The notes under the pieces were generated by a model. That model ran no database searches. It saw nothing but the letters and a program-made list of their open reading frames with translations, and was not told the origin of the DNA. A stretch of 64,000 nucleotides of DNA from Diplonema papillatum (lineage: Eukaryota > Euglenozoa > Diplonemea > Diplonemida > Diplonemidae), in assembly GCA_030068145.1 (NCBI GenBank), contig JAPJBO010000185.1, positions 1 to 64,000 of the forward strand, given 5' to 3'. Shown here in pieces: positions 31,770-42,727 of this stretch; position 1 is the stretch's first letter, and every line of letters starts with the position of its first letter. Position numbers and translations under genes: made by a program.

Positions 31770-33310
31770 AGTCGAAAAGAAGCAAACAAATGGCGATGAA
31801 GCCGGCAGCACGATGCTCACCGACGATCGGAGCTCTCGCGAGCACAAAACCTGACGTAGACAAGTTGAGTGTCGAAACCATACCCTCGGCACGGCGCACA
31901 TCGAAGAACAGAAGAGCTCGCGTGTTCAGAGCAACATCCCGACAGCCTACACGCAAAATCTCAGAAGAAGCAACTCTCGGGTTGGGAAATCCTACACAGG
32001 CAGCTTGCGGGCTGTGCATCAAAGAAGGCTCACGAGCCCCGAACGTAGTCCACTGTTCGAAAGTCGAAAAGAAGCGAGCGAATGGCGAGGAAGCCGGCAG
32101 CACGATGCTCACCCACGATCGGAGCTCTCGCGAGCACAAAACCTGACGTAGATAAGCTGATCTCAGAAGAAGCAACTCTCGGTTGGGAAGTCCTACACAG
32201 GCAGCTTGCGAGCTGTGCATCAAAGAAGGCTCACGAGCCCCGAACGTAGTCCTCTGTTCGAAAGTCGAAGAGAAGCGAGCGAATGGCGAGGAAGCCGGCA
32301 GCACGATGCTCACCGACGATCGGAGCTCTCGCGAGCGCAAAACCTGACGTAGACAAGTTGAGTGTCGACGAAATCATACGCTCGGCACGGCGCACATCGA
32401 AGAACAGAAGAGCTCGCGTGTTCAGAGCAACATCCCGACAGCCTACACGCAAAATCTCAGAAGAAGCAACTCTCGGGTTGGGAAATCCTACACAGGCAGC
32501 TTGCGGGCTGTGCATCAAAGAAGGCTCACGAGCCCCGAACGTAGTCCACTGGTCGAAAGTCAAAAAGAAGCAAGCGAATGGCGAGGAAGCCGGCAGCACG
32601 ATGCTCACCGACGATCGGAGCTCTCGCGAGCACAAAACCTGACGTAGATAATCTGATCTCAGAAGAAGCAACTCTCGGGTTGGGAAGTCCTACACAGGCA
32701 GCTTGCGAACTGTGCATCAAAGAAGGCTCACGAGCCCCGAACGTAGTCCACTGTTCGAAAGTCGAAAAGAAGCGAGCGAATGGCGAGGAAGCCGACAGCA
32801 CGATGCTCACCGACGATCGGAGCTCTCGCGAGCACAAAACCTGGCGACAAATTGAGTGTCGACGAAATCATAAGTTCGGCACACATCGAAGAACAGAAGA
32901 GCTCGCGTGTTCAGAGCAACATCCCAACAGCCGACACACGCAAAACCTCAGAAGAAACAATTCACGGGTTACAGGCAGCTTTTGAGCTGTGAATCACGCT
33001 CGCGAGGTCACCAACGTAGTCCACTGTTTGAAAGTCGAAAAGAAGCGAGCGAACGGCGAGGAAGCTGGCAGTACGATGCTCACCGACGGTCGGAGCTCTC
33101 GTGAGCACAAAACCTGGCGACAAATTGTGTGTCGACGAAATCATAAGTCCGGCACGCATCGAAGAACAGAAGAGCTCGCGTGTTCAGAGCAACATCCCAA
33201 CAGCCTACACACGCAAAACCTCAGAAGAAGCAACTCTCGGGTTGGGAAATCCTACACAGGCAGCTTGCGAGCTGCGAATCAAAGAAGGCTCACGAGGTCA
33301 CCAACGTCGT
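31770..33310. repeat. tandem repeat, about 200-300-bp units, 6 copies
   Basis: ATGGCGAGGAAGCCGGCAGC with GATCGGAGCTCTCGCGAGCA recurs near 31,790, 32,080, 32,280, 32,575, 32,775 and 33,050. Units alternate between a long form containing GCACATCGAAGAACAGAAGA and a short form lacking it. Frames of up to 251 aa cross the array but differ in phase between units, arguing against a real protein. Confidence 0.9.
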
Positions 33311-34139
33311 CGAATTGGGAGTCGAAGGAAGCACATTCTCGGCACGCGAACTCAAACCGCCAGAAGCATCGAAGAACGAAAGACGCGGCTCCAAAAGTCG
33401 AAAGAAGCATTTGCTCGGCAGGCAAGCCGTCGGTGCACGCAGTCCACCGTGAGCTCGTCTTGAGTTCAAGCTCAATTCCACGCGAGGGCTCGGGAAAAAA
33501 ACCCTGCCCACACAACGCACAAGTTGAAGAAACCCCTACAGGTGGCGCAAGCTGTTAAACCCAAGAAACCTCACGAGATGTCCGGTGAAAGCCACCATCG
33601 AACCAGTCAAGTACTCAGCAGGGGTTCACTGCCCGTCCTGTTGGACCGCTGCTAATCTACGGCAGAAAGCAAAGAAACAGGGTAGCAGGTGCATCGCTGA
33701 ACATGGCAGGGTAACGGAAATGGACGATGCTGTCTCACGCACTGTAATAATGGCTTTTGACAGATACATCGTTGTCATATCAGGACGTAGTAGGCGATGG
33801 TTGCCACATGCTGCTCTCGCGGGCAGACGACGCACGCACGACACAGGAAGGAGATCGTTAGACGCATTGTCAAGCCGCAAAGACAGGAAGAAAGCCTGGA
33901 GACTGCGTCTGTTCCAGCCGTCTTGCTGCTCCTGCTGGCAGACAAGTCACGCTCCGCGCAGGAAGAAGCACGTGAGAACTCAGAGCAACGCACACGAGTT
34001 GAAGAAAACCTACAGGCGGCTCGCAAGCTCGAAACAAGAAATATCACGTACGGTGAAAGCCACCACGGAACCAGTTAAGTTCTATTCAGCAAGGGTTCAC
34101 TGGTAGTTCGCCCGTCATGTCAGACCGCTGCTGATCCAA

Positions 34140-34945
34140 CACGGCAGAAAGGAGATCACAGACGAGTCACGCGCGGCGCAGGAAGAAGATCGTTAGGCGC
34201 ATCATCAAGCCGCGCGGCAGGAAGAAAGCTTTAAAACTGCGCTGTTCCAGCGTCTAGCTGCTCTCGCTGACAGACAAGTCACGCACGGCACAAAAAGAAG
34301 ATCGTTAGGCGCATCATCAAGCCGCGCGGCAGGAAGAAAGCTTTAAAACTGCGCTGTTCCAGCGTCTAGCTGCTCTCGCTGACAGACAAGTCACGCACGG
34401 CACAAAAAGAAGATCGTTAGGCGCATCATCAAACCGCATGGCAGGAAGGAGGCCTTGAACCTGCGCCTGTTCCAGCGTCTTGCTGCTCTCGCTGGCAGAC
34501 AAGTCACGCATGGTACAAGAAGAAGATCGTTAGACGCATCATCAAGCCGTGTGGCAAGAAGGAAGCCTTGAACCTGCGTCTGTTCCAGCATTTTGCTGCT
34601 CTCGCTGACAGACAAGTCACGCACGGCACAAAAAGAAGATCGTTAGGCGCATCAAGCCGCATGGCAGGAAGGAGGCCTTGAACCTGCGCCTGTTCCAGCG
34701 TCTTGCTGGTCTCGCTGGCAGACAAGTCACGCATGGTACAAGAAGAAGATCGTTAGACGCATCATCAAGCCGCATGGCAGGAAGGAGGCCTTGAACCTGC
34801 GCCTGTTCCAGCGTCTTGCTGCTCTCGCTGGCAGACAAGTCACGCATGGTACAAGAAGAAGATCGTTAGACGCATCATCAAGCCGTGTGGCAAGAAGGAA
34901 GCCTTGAACCTGCGTCTGTTCCAGCATTTTGCTGCTCTCGCTGCG
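34140..34945. repeat. 113-bp tandem repeat, about 7 units
   Basis: AAGATCGTTAGRCGCATCAT and CTGGCAGACAAGTCACGCA recur every 113 bp (one unit is 110 bp), with a diverged founder unit near 33,830-34,000. Confidence 0.95.
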
Positions 34946-35030
34946 GGGTTCACTGGGTAGTTCTCCCGGAAGCAAAATCGGACATATTACAGACCGATAC
35001 GAGCTGCATGGCAACCCCTGCTCAACATGC

Positions 35031-35230
35031 ATGCGCGTGGGGGGCCCAAGACTAAAGTCAAAGCGAATTTCTTCTTGGTGTCGGTCGCAACACTTACAAA
35101 CATGGCTAGCCGTAGTTAAAGTGTATGAGCATACCTACTACCCTCATACGACCCGCCACACAGTCTCAATGGTCAACCGGAGACCCTAAAACACCGAACC
35201 TCTAAACCACAATAAACGCTAGTAACACAC
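35031..35230 (+). repeat. dispersed repeat E, copy 2
   Basis: GCGTGGGGGGCCCAAGAC, TTGGTGTCGGTCGCA, the GGCTAGCCGTAGTTAAAGTG block and GGTCAACCGGAGACCCTAAA, matching copy 1 at 10,290-10,470. Confidence 0.8.
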
Positions 35231-35338
35231 ATGAGTTGAACTACAGGCAGCTCGCAAACAGTGAAACAAAGAAGCCCACGTACGGTGAAAGCCACCATGG
35301 AACCAGTTAAGTTGTATCCAGCAGGGGTTCACTGGGTA

Positions 35339-35821
35339 CACGGTGAACTCCAGCAACTTTTGCTCGAGTGAAACCAGGCTCTCCAAAAGCGGGGTGTGCC
35401 ACACCCGGAAATAGGGTGTGCACACCCTATTTCCGGGTGTGCGCACCCGCACTCGAGGCCGGACTTTAACTCGAGTAAAAGTTGCTGGAGTTCACCGTGC
35501 AATAGAGTGTGCACAATTTCACACCCTATTTCCGGGTGTGCACACCCTATTTCCGGGTGTGCACACCCGCAATCGAGGCCGGACTTTAACTCGAGTAAAA
35601 GTTGCTGGAGTTCACCGTGCAATAGAGTGTGCACACCGTATTTCACACCCTATTTCCGGTTGTGCACACCCTATTTCACACCCTATTTCCGGGTGTGCAC
35701 ACCCTATTTCACACCCTATTTCCGGGTGTGCACACCCTATTTCACACCCTATTTCCGGGTGTGCACACCCGCACTCGAGGCCGGACTTTAACTCGAGTAA
35801 AAGTTGCTGGAGTTCACCGTG
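35339..35821. mobile_element. small inverted-repeat element with a 42-bp central palindrome, partly amplified
   Basis: 35,339-35,369 (CACGGTGAACTCCAGCAACT ...) is inverted at 35,470-35,500. Between them 35,400-35,441 is a perfect 42-bp palindrome with half-site CCACACCCGGAAATAGGGTG. The right half (palindrome arms plus right end) is repeated at about 35,515-35,621 and 35,640-35,821, making a run of CACACCCTATTTCCGGGTGT units. Confidence 0.75.
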
Positions 35822-36720
35822 TGGTTCGCCCGTCACGTCAGACCGCTGCTGATCCAACACGGCAGAAAGGGTGGCTTGGTTCCAAAGAAACATGGGGGAG
35901 CCGGTGCATCGCCGTCATGCTGCAGGGTGAAGGAAATGGCCGGTGCTGCCTCACGCACTGCGCAGCAACGAACGCGTTGCTGTTTAGCCATACTTCAACG
36001 CTCTTGGAAAATCCATCGTTGTCATACCGCAGGGCGACGTGGTGGGCGTTGCATGCTGCTTGCTGCTGTCACTGGCAGACAAGACGGCGCAGGAAGACGA
36101 GCCTGAACACTACGTCGTCCCATCGTCTTTGCTGCTCCCGCTGGCACGAATGTCACGCTTGGCTCAGAAAGGAGCATCGTTTGATGCTCCCAGAGCCGCG
36201 GTGCTCAACGCTCCCAGCTAGCGTACGAACACACAACAAGGACAGTCCCTTCTTCGGCTACGTTGCGAAATTTGTCTACCGACCATCGGATGGCTCCCAC
36301 GACGGGGCTTTGAGTATTTGCGGGGTGCAATTCGTTTACCAACGGGTCATACATTGTGCCAACGAACGTGCGGTTTGTCGCACACCGTGCGACAGTACTA
36401 GTTGATGTGTCCGTGTGATGTGTTCGTGCACTGTAGTACTCAAAGCGCCGTCGTCGATGACAGTCCGTTGTTGTGCTCCCGATTGTTCTTGCAAGGGGCG
36501 TGCTGCACCGCAGAAGTTTGAAGCTAAAAGGCAGATAACCTGTGGCGATGGTGTGGGTTACTCAGGCGACTTCCTCTTCGTTCGTACCGTGTCGTGCTTC
36601 ATGCACTCGTTCGCATCATCGTCTTCACGTTGTCGCTTTGCGTCCTTTCCCTTCCTTGCCGGTGTGCACGCTTCTGCATATCCTGCCGTTTCGATTTCAC
36701 GTGTGGCACTGGGCACTTCT
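35822..36720. other. no gene recognised
   Basis: Contains a short echo of the repeat at 11,505 (TTTAGCCATACTTCAAC near 35,981) and pieces like the units at 33.6 kb; no intact frame of note. Confidence 0.5.
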
Positions 36721-37013
36721 TCTTTTACATAAGCGCCAGCTTGAAAGGAAATGCTCGACGATGCTGCCCGACAAAGAACAGAAGGGATCCCAAGTGCTGT
36801 AACTACCGAACCACGTGTTGAACGGACGTGAGGTCATGCGGGTCTACCCCTACACGACAAATCACACAAACACAACAGGGCAAAGTCCTGAGTGAGAAAA
36901 CAACACACGGTGGTGTAAGCGAAGAACAAATCAGATTGTGTTTGTATTGTATTTGCCCCTTATCTCTATATTTCCCCCCTTCCATTCGGAGTCGGAGCAG
37001 CTACGTCGAGTAT
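36721..37013 (-). mobile_element. retroposon-like element F, copy 1 (antisense)
   Basis: On the minus strand it starts near AATACTCGACGTAGC-like sequence and ends AAGCTGGCGCTTATGTAAAA. About 290 bp, no coding frame. Other copies: 46,966-47,855 (minus, expanded), 54,439-54,750 (plus) and a short end at 56,836-56,935. Confidence 0.8.
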
Positions 37014-37129
37014 TTCCGTTGGGGCTCGTCATCCCTCGTCGTCGTTTTGCTGGTGCCGGTGCCTTCCGTGCTTTTTTGCGTCTTCGGGTGTCGAGGCGCA
37101 CTGCGCCATAGAGGAGCACACGTGCTTCC

Positions 37130-38150
37130 GCACTTCTCCGTCACCGCTCTCGGTTGTGCGGCTCTCCTTCTTTTCCTGTGCTGCCTGTGTCGCGGTTGTC
37201 TTGAGGGTGCGTGACTCGAGTGTCGTCAGTGCATGCGCCTAACCGGAAAAAATGTGCACAACCGGACAAAGGCCCATCACACTAAGACCGCTCTCCGTTG
37301 TGCGGATCTCCCCCTTTTCCTGTGCTGCCTGTGTCGCGGTTGTCTCGAGGGTGCGTGAGCCGAACTGGAAAAAGGCCCATCGCTCCCTCCTCCTTTCGGT
37401 CGCCTGGTCTTGTATCTCATTGGTGCTTCCGCACTTCTTCGTCACCGCTCTCGGTTGTGCGGCTCTCCTTCTTTTCCTGTGCTGCCTGTGTCGCGGTTGT
37501 CTTGAGGGTGCGTGACTCGAGTGTCGAGTGCATGCCTAACCGGAAAAAACGTGGACAAAGGCCCATCACACTAAGACCGCTCTCCGTCGTGTGCTGCCCG
37601 CGTCGCGGTTGTCTTGAGGGTGCGTGAGCCGAACGAATGGAAAATCCCATCACCCTCCTCCTTTTGGGCGCCTTCTGGTCGTGTCTCGTTGGTGCTTCCG
37701 CTTCAGTCGGGCTGCGCCCCTTCTTTGTTGTGCCATTCTTCGGATCTCCCCCTTTTCCTGTGCTGCCTGTGTCGCGGTTGTCTTGAGCGTGCGTGAGCCG
37801 AACTGGAAAAAGGCCCATCACCCTCCTCCTTTTTGGGGCGCCTGGTCGTGTACCTCGTTGGTGCTTCCGCTTGAATCGGGCTGTGCCTCTTCTTTGTTCC
37901 GCATTTCTACGATCGCCGCTGCGAATCTCCTGTGCTGCTGCCCGCGTCGCGGTTGTCTTGAGGGTGCGTGAGCCGAACCGGAAACAGGCCCATCGCACCC
38001 TCCTTCTTTTTGGTCGCCTGGTCTTGTCTTGTTGGTGCTTCCGCTTCAGTCGGGCTGAGCCTCTTCTTTGTTCCGCACTTTCTGCGCTCGCCGCTGCGGA
38101 TCTCCCTCGTTTCCTGTGCTGCCTGTGTCGCGGTTGTCTGGAAGGTGTGC
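37130..38150. repeat. pyrimidine-rich tandem repeat, about 150-190-bp units
   Basis: CTGTGCTGCCTGTGTCGCGG TTGTCTTGAGGGTGCGTGA recurs at least six times (near 37,180, 37,320, 37,480, 37,760, 37,940 and 38,115), with GGAAAAAGGCCCATC after it. Frames shift between units. Confidence 0.88.
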
Positions 38151-39173
38151 GACTCGAGTGCCGAGTGCGTGCGTTGAAAGAGGGGCGTCTATTTCGCTTC
38201 TAATATTCAGCCACGACTCGGGAGATTGCGTACTTGGTCCGTCTCCTTCTTTTGGTCGCCTGGCTGGTGCTTCCACTTCGGCCGGTTCTTCGCGCCGCAT
38301 CGTTTCGCCGCCGTTCGAACGACGGTTACATCGTTCGTTTTGCTTCATCGTAGTGGGAGTGGGAGTGGAATATGTGACTTCTGCCCAGTGCCCTGAGTGT
38401 CAACGCCGAGGGATCAGGTCAAGCCCGGGTACTCCTTCCAGTGGGCCCGCCGACCCCTCTGTTCTTTCGATGGGTACCACTCGTCAGCACCGAACCTGTC
38501 CAGTCTTTCCCGGTCCTCCCTGGTGTTTCGCATCCGCTATTCGGGGGTTGGCCTTGGCGCACCCTCCTTATGTCCAGCCTCTGAGGTGTAGTTTTCCAAA
38601 TTCCATCCAACTACATACACTAAGATTTAACCCCGGCTCCCCAGGTCCCACCCCTGACCCTCTTGTACCTACCCCACAGGACTTTAAAAAGCGGGAGGGA
38701 GTACTCGAAGCGGCTGCCAGTTGCAGAATTTCAAGGAGGAAACGTGCTGCATCTCTCGTCGGAGCTTCACCAGCTTCGACCGTCACCAGTTGCACACTTA
38801 ACCACGGTTACGACGTGCGAAAGCTTGGTAGTTTCAGTCAAAATCATCTGCAGCATATCACGAAAAGCCTCGAGGGACATCCCCGTTTTCATTTTTCCAT
38901 CGAAAGAAAGCACCGGGCGGACCCACAGCTCACTATTCGAGATAGCCGAAATCCCCCAGAAACCCGCAGTTCGCATACTTTCCCATCACAACCTTCCGAG
39001 GAGAATCTGCCTATCTCACCTAATCCGCCCGCCCAGCCCCGAAGGCGACAGTACAGTGAGATAGGGTAGATCCTCTTTCGCGCGCATGACGACACCAATA
39101 CTCACGACCGCTCTCATCGGCGCGTCACTAAGAAGTCCAGTTGCCGCGGCAAAACACGAGACTGTAAAAAGAG
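38151..39173. other. no gene supported
   Basis: A long plus-strand open frame crosses the end of the tandem repeat into this segment and stops at 39,069. It starts in repeat sequence, shows no domain, and has composition unlike the neighbouring gene, so I do not call it. Confidence 0.45.
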
Positions 39174-39222
39174 ACTTAAAACCCCACCCCAGGGGTTAAG
39201 CGAGCTTTCACTCTGGAAAGGG
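39174..39222 (+). promoter_or_regulatory. TATA-like/start module resembling the end of repeat E
   Basis: CTTAAAACCCCACCCC followed by TTAAGCGAGCTTTCACTCT lies 50-100 bp upstream of the ATG at 39,272. The same layout (AT-box, CCCC, AAGCGAACTT, CACTCT) appears at 50,430-50,469, 54,262-54,310 and, in part, 57,741-57,775. Core-promoter function is inferred only from position. Confidence 0.35.
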
Positions 39223-39271
39223 AAAAATAAAAGAAGGCAACCCAAAGGAAAACAAGCCAAACACAACAAAA

Positions 39272-39814
39272 ATGTTGTCCCGCACGCAGGTTCGGCTGTA
39301 CCAGCACAAATGGCGGCCTCGCAACGCGTACACGTTCCGGAACACTCAGATGCGTTCTGGGATGGAAGTTTCCGGTGACATGAACGACCTGGGGTATGCG
39401 CGGGCGCATATGGAGGACGGCTATGCGTACACACTGATGGCGAAGCTGCGAGAGAATGCGTACCACGGGGGAAAGCACCGGTTTTACTTCGTGATGGCCA
39501 TCGTTTCCTCGAGCTTGTACCTGGCCCTCGTCTTTAAGATCAACCGGCCGGAACTGTCGTGCACGCTGCCGCCGCCGTTCGGCATGGGCGGGATGGGGCT
39601 TTTCACCTCGGGAGGCACGTTCAATTGGGACGACGCGAACATGTCGGCCCAAGCTTCGATCGGCCAGTCCCCCGCGAGGGGCGTGAACCTGTACTACACG
39701 GGTGAGCGTACGCGGCTCCGCCACGACCGTTTCGACCACAACGCGGTCCGGCGAGAGGGCGAGCTCTCGAGCATCGAAAACGAGGTGCACGAGCTTCGCA
39801 GGAACCTCGCATAA
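39272..39814 (+). CDS. 180-aa protein with one membrane segment, unrecognised
   Basis: Single exon from ATG in an A-rich context (ACAACAAAAATG) to TAA. Codon use is GC-rich at third positions like the Argonaute and GOST exons, which supports it as a real gene. The N-terminus is basic and hydroxylated (MLSRTQVRLYQHKWRPRNAY), which could be a mitochondrial presequence. One hydrophobic segment at about residues 72-88 (FYFVMAIVSSSLYLALVF) is followed by a Pro/Gly/Met-rich stretch (PPPFGMGGMG) and a charged C-terminus with a short predicted helix (SSIENEVHELRRNL). I do not recognise the family; an inner-membrane mitochondrial subunit would fit the layout but is a guess. A dispersed repeat begins 20 bp after the stop and probably supplies the 3' UTR. 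Confidence 0.8.
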   Translation: MLSRTQVRLYQHKWRPRNAYTFRNTQMRSGMEVSGDMNDLGYARAHMEDGYAYTLMAKLRENAYHGGKHRFYFVMAIVSSSLYLALVFKINRPELSCTLPPPFGMGGMGLFTSGGTFNWDDANMSAQASIGQSPARGVNLYYTGERTRLRHDRFDHNAVRREGELSSIENEVHELRRNLA

Positions 39815-39834
39815 ACAGGTTTCTTGACCACTTT

Positions 39835-40132
39835 TTCACATGAGGCAATGCTCCCGAAACCCAAACCTGAAACGGTAATATACCCAGTTTCACTGGAGTG
39901 CCCGTTCCCGGCGAGCTACGAGGGAACGAACCAGTAAGAGTGCCAACGCATACATACAAAAGGTGTCACGGGACACGCCGGCAGCCGCTGCTTATCGGCA
40001 TGCCGATCCGTGTGGTCCGTGTACTTAAAAGTTCCCAGTGCTTAACACGCGCTTTATCACGTGAGCGGCCCTGAGATTTCCCCCTCAGGTGACACCACTT
40101 TATCTTTAGCCTTACTTCAACTTCCTTGGGGA
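39835..40132 (+). repeat. 3' end of the OTU/zinc-finger element, copy 2
   Basis: Matches 11,269-11,522 from CACATGAGGCAATGCTCCC to TATCTTTAGCC, with a about 45-bp extra block around GTGGTCCGTGTACTTAAAAG. The original reading frame ending in HMRQCSQNPNLKR is kept at its start but has no upstream coding part. Confidence 0.85.
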
Positions 40133-40257
40133 TTGGGAAAGGAAAGGGGAGCAGCCTCAGAAGCTGGTGTTACGAAGAGGGTGTGCCCGAGTCACTTCGC
40201 CGCTTTTTTTCGTAATAACAATTAATTGTAAACACGAAAGAGAACGCTGGCAGCGTG

Positions 40258-40325
40258 TTTGGGAGAAGATTAGCCTACCGATCATATTCACTCACTATCA
40301 CTCACTAACAGGCTAATCCTCCCCC
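40258..40325. other. imperfect hairpin
   Basis: GGGAGAAGATTAGCCT pairs with AGGCTAATCCTCCCC around a loop rich in CACTCACTATC. Confidence 0.6.
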
Positions 40326-40733
40326 CGGCACGTACAAACATCTGAGGCTGGACTTCGCCGTGTACGTTAGGTTCTCCGACTCTCGCATTCGTGGCTAGCA
40401 CAGCCTTAAGAACCCTAGTCAACTATTCCCTGCAGTAGTAGTAGGTCTTTGGGTTTGCGTTGTGTTTGGAAAGCAGTATCTACTGGTGTTCCTCGGTTCT
40501 GCGTTGCATTTAGAAAGCAGTGTCTGCTGGTGGCGTCCACCCGGCGCGCCAACCGACGCAAACGCGAAGAAACGAGCGAGGGGCCATCCGACGATGGCTC
40601 CGGCCGGGAGGCCACAACGACACCCACTCGTAGGCCGCCCTCGCGGCGGCGCAACAAACGCGTTCCATCTGCTGTGACGTAGACACGGAGTGTGCATAGT
40701 GCGTTGCTCAGGGTAGTCTAAGACCTGACAATC
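40326..40733. other. no gene; 45-bp internal duplication
   Basis: Near 40,455-40,535 the string GCGTTGTGTTTGGAAAGCAG TA is repeated as GCGTTGCATTTAGAAAGCAG, each followed by a CTACTGGTG/CTGCTGGTG motif. Confidence 0.55.
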
Positions 40734-41080
40734 ACACTAATGCAACAAATTCCGGCAGCGACATCGACAGCGGCGACGTCGCGAGAACGCACGGAAGGAC
40801 CCGCGGCACAGCACCAGTCCATTCCCCACGCGGGGGGGATGGCCGTGGAACCCTCCCCCGGGATGACAAAGGCCGGGGAGAACCGGGGGCAGTGAAGTAA
40901 CGAAGCCTGCGAACGGTGGGTGGTGACCCCTCCGAACAGCCTCCCTGGCCCTGGCCCACGCCTGATGCCGCAACCCCTGAACTCGGGCGGCGGCGCTTTG
41001 GCATGAGCCAGGAACCTCAAGGGGAGCAGCGCGAGAGGCATCATCCACGCTTCAAAGGCCCACACACTAATGCAACAAAT
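40734..41080 (+). mobile_element. dispersed element D, copy 1, bounded by 19-bp direct repeats
   Basis: CACACTAATGCAACAAATT occurs at 40,734-40,752 and 41,062-41,080. The interior has GGCGACGTCGCGAGAACGCA, CCTCCCTGGCCCTGGCCCAC and GAGAGGCATCATCCACGCTT. Copies: 50,158-50,327 (internal deletion, same direct repeats) and 57,324-57,718 (ends degenerate). No coding frame. Confidence 0.75.
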
Positions 41081-41179
41081 TCACAACTACTGGCGTTCCT
41101 TGGTTACTTCACCCGAACCCCCGTTCCCGTGAGGAAACTGAACCACCTGAATAGAACCCCCTGATCATGATTAACTGTC

Positions 41180-41760
41180 ACCTGAAGCCACGTCCAGGAT
41201 GATAATCGCGAACCAAAATGAACAGGGCAACTGCAGACAGCGATGGCATTACGGCACTCGATGGACGGCAACCTGGCGTGCCCACGCACTGCGCAGTGAA
41301 CGGGCAGGTGCTGAGCGGTGCTAACGTGAAAGCAGCCGGCGATGGCAACCCCGCACATTCGATGAGTACGCTGGGAAGAACTGACACGCCACTGTGCACG
41401 GGCAACCCTGCGTTTCGACACGAATAAGCTTGTTAAGAGCTGGTACGCCGAGGTTTATGCGGCTAAGCAATAGCAATGCCGCGCCTTCGATGAATGGACC
41501 ATTGGATCAACTGGCGTGCCGATGTACGCGGGCTACCCCGCGTTCGGCGACAGCAAGTTGGTACGGCCACGAAGGGGTTCGTCGAAGAGCTGGAGCGCCG
41601 ACGTGAATGCAGCCAGCGATGGCAACTCCGCATTCGATGACGATGCATTGCCACTGCCACTGTATGAAGAGATACGCAGAGCCTATCTCTGGGGGCGTCA
41701 GAGGCCTGCCACACCCATAGGTTGCCCGTACGAAGTCCTCGCCGTGTTGCACTCCCAGTA
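41180..41760. repeat. degenerate repeats of about 150-200 bp
   Basis: GCGATGGCAACYCCGC with nearby TTCGATGA and AAGAGCTGG strings recurs near 41,340, 41,465 and 41,618. Frames are broken. Confidence 0.5.
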
Positions 41761-41902
41761 GTAGGTGTTCCCCCTTTCCACTAGCCAACCACGTGCTGCC
41801 GGGTGGCATGGCCACGAATGGATTCGAAGGAGGAGTCCAAAAAGGGGGCAAACGGTGGGGCCTGCGTTCGTCAGTTTTTGCTTTTTGACCCTCCCACCTC
41901 GC

Positions 41903-42192
41903 TGACAAGTCAGTGCTGCCTAGCGAGTCGCAGTCACAATCAGGGCGAGTGCCCTGAGTTTTTTAACTGATTGCTCAGACACGGTTGTAGGGGTCTCCCC
42001 GTGATTCGCCTGTGCTCTAGTAGCACGGGTGGTCCTGGCTGTGATCACACCGCAGTCCTGTCTGCAGACACTCAGGTTCCGCGCTGATGTTGGTCCGCCT
42101 TATGTGTCCGTGGCTTAAAGGACCGAAACACGGCGCAGACGGGACCAGTGCGGTGTTGAGCACATACCCATTCCAAGCACGTTCTTGCAATC
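41903..42192 (+). mobile_element. SINE-like element C, copy 2
   Basis: Starts GACAAGTCAGTGCTGCCTAG and ends at CACGTTCTTGCAATCCC; it keeps the 5' part that copies 1 and 3 lack and has a small deletion near 42,042. Confidence 0.8.
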
Positions 42193-42427
42193 CCACCTCG
42201 CTTTCGGCGAGTGGATATGAGCACGCAACCCGGTGAACATAATCAAGAGTCGAAGATTATCATCGAAACTTCCTGGCTTTTCACGCCGTAGCAGAACGAC
42301 CACACCCTACCCAATCCCAAACACCCCCTAAACGCGTTAGGGGACTCCACAAGGTTTCACAACGGAACGACACATCACCCGAAACGAGCGGCACCCTCTC
42401 ACTTTTCTCAACCCCCTCCGTGCCCAA

Positions 42428-42500
42428 GCCTCCACGGTCAACCGGAAACTTTAAAATACCGACCTTCTAATCCACGTATAACGCTAAAAAGCACACAAAG
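42428..42500 (+). repeat. dispersed repeat E, 3' end only
   Basis: ACGGTCAACCGGAAACTTTA then ACCGACCTTCTAATCCACG and TAACGCTAAAAAGCACAC. The following 42,500-42,700 has no visible feature. Confidence 0.6.
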
Positions 42501-42727
42501 CTGAACCCCACAAGCACAAAACGTCGAAAGACACCAATCTGTACGCCCGCACGGGAAATCGTCGGGAACACAAAACCCCCGGGTCAACATTCCGGCGCAC
42601 ACTGTGTGCCTTAAGCAGCGGACACTTTACGTTTTGGGGTGGGGTAAAACTCATACGTCCGACCCAGGCTTTCCCCAGAGGCTTTCCGCACCCCCCCCCT
42701 GAACGCCTCTACACGACGCACTTGTCA

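Noticed and set aside
31391..33558. Series of 100-250-codon frames in the 31-33.5 kb region
   Set aside because: They come from tandem units of lengths not divisible by three, change phase from unit to unit, and show no domain.
38068..39069. 333-codon frame on the plus strand
   Set aside because: Begins inside a tandem repeat, has low-complexity Pro/Ser/Arg composition and no recognisable motif or splice support.
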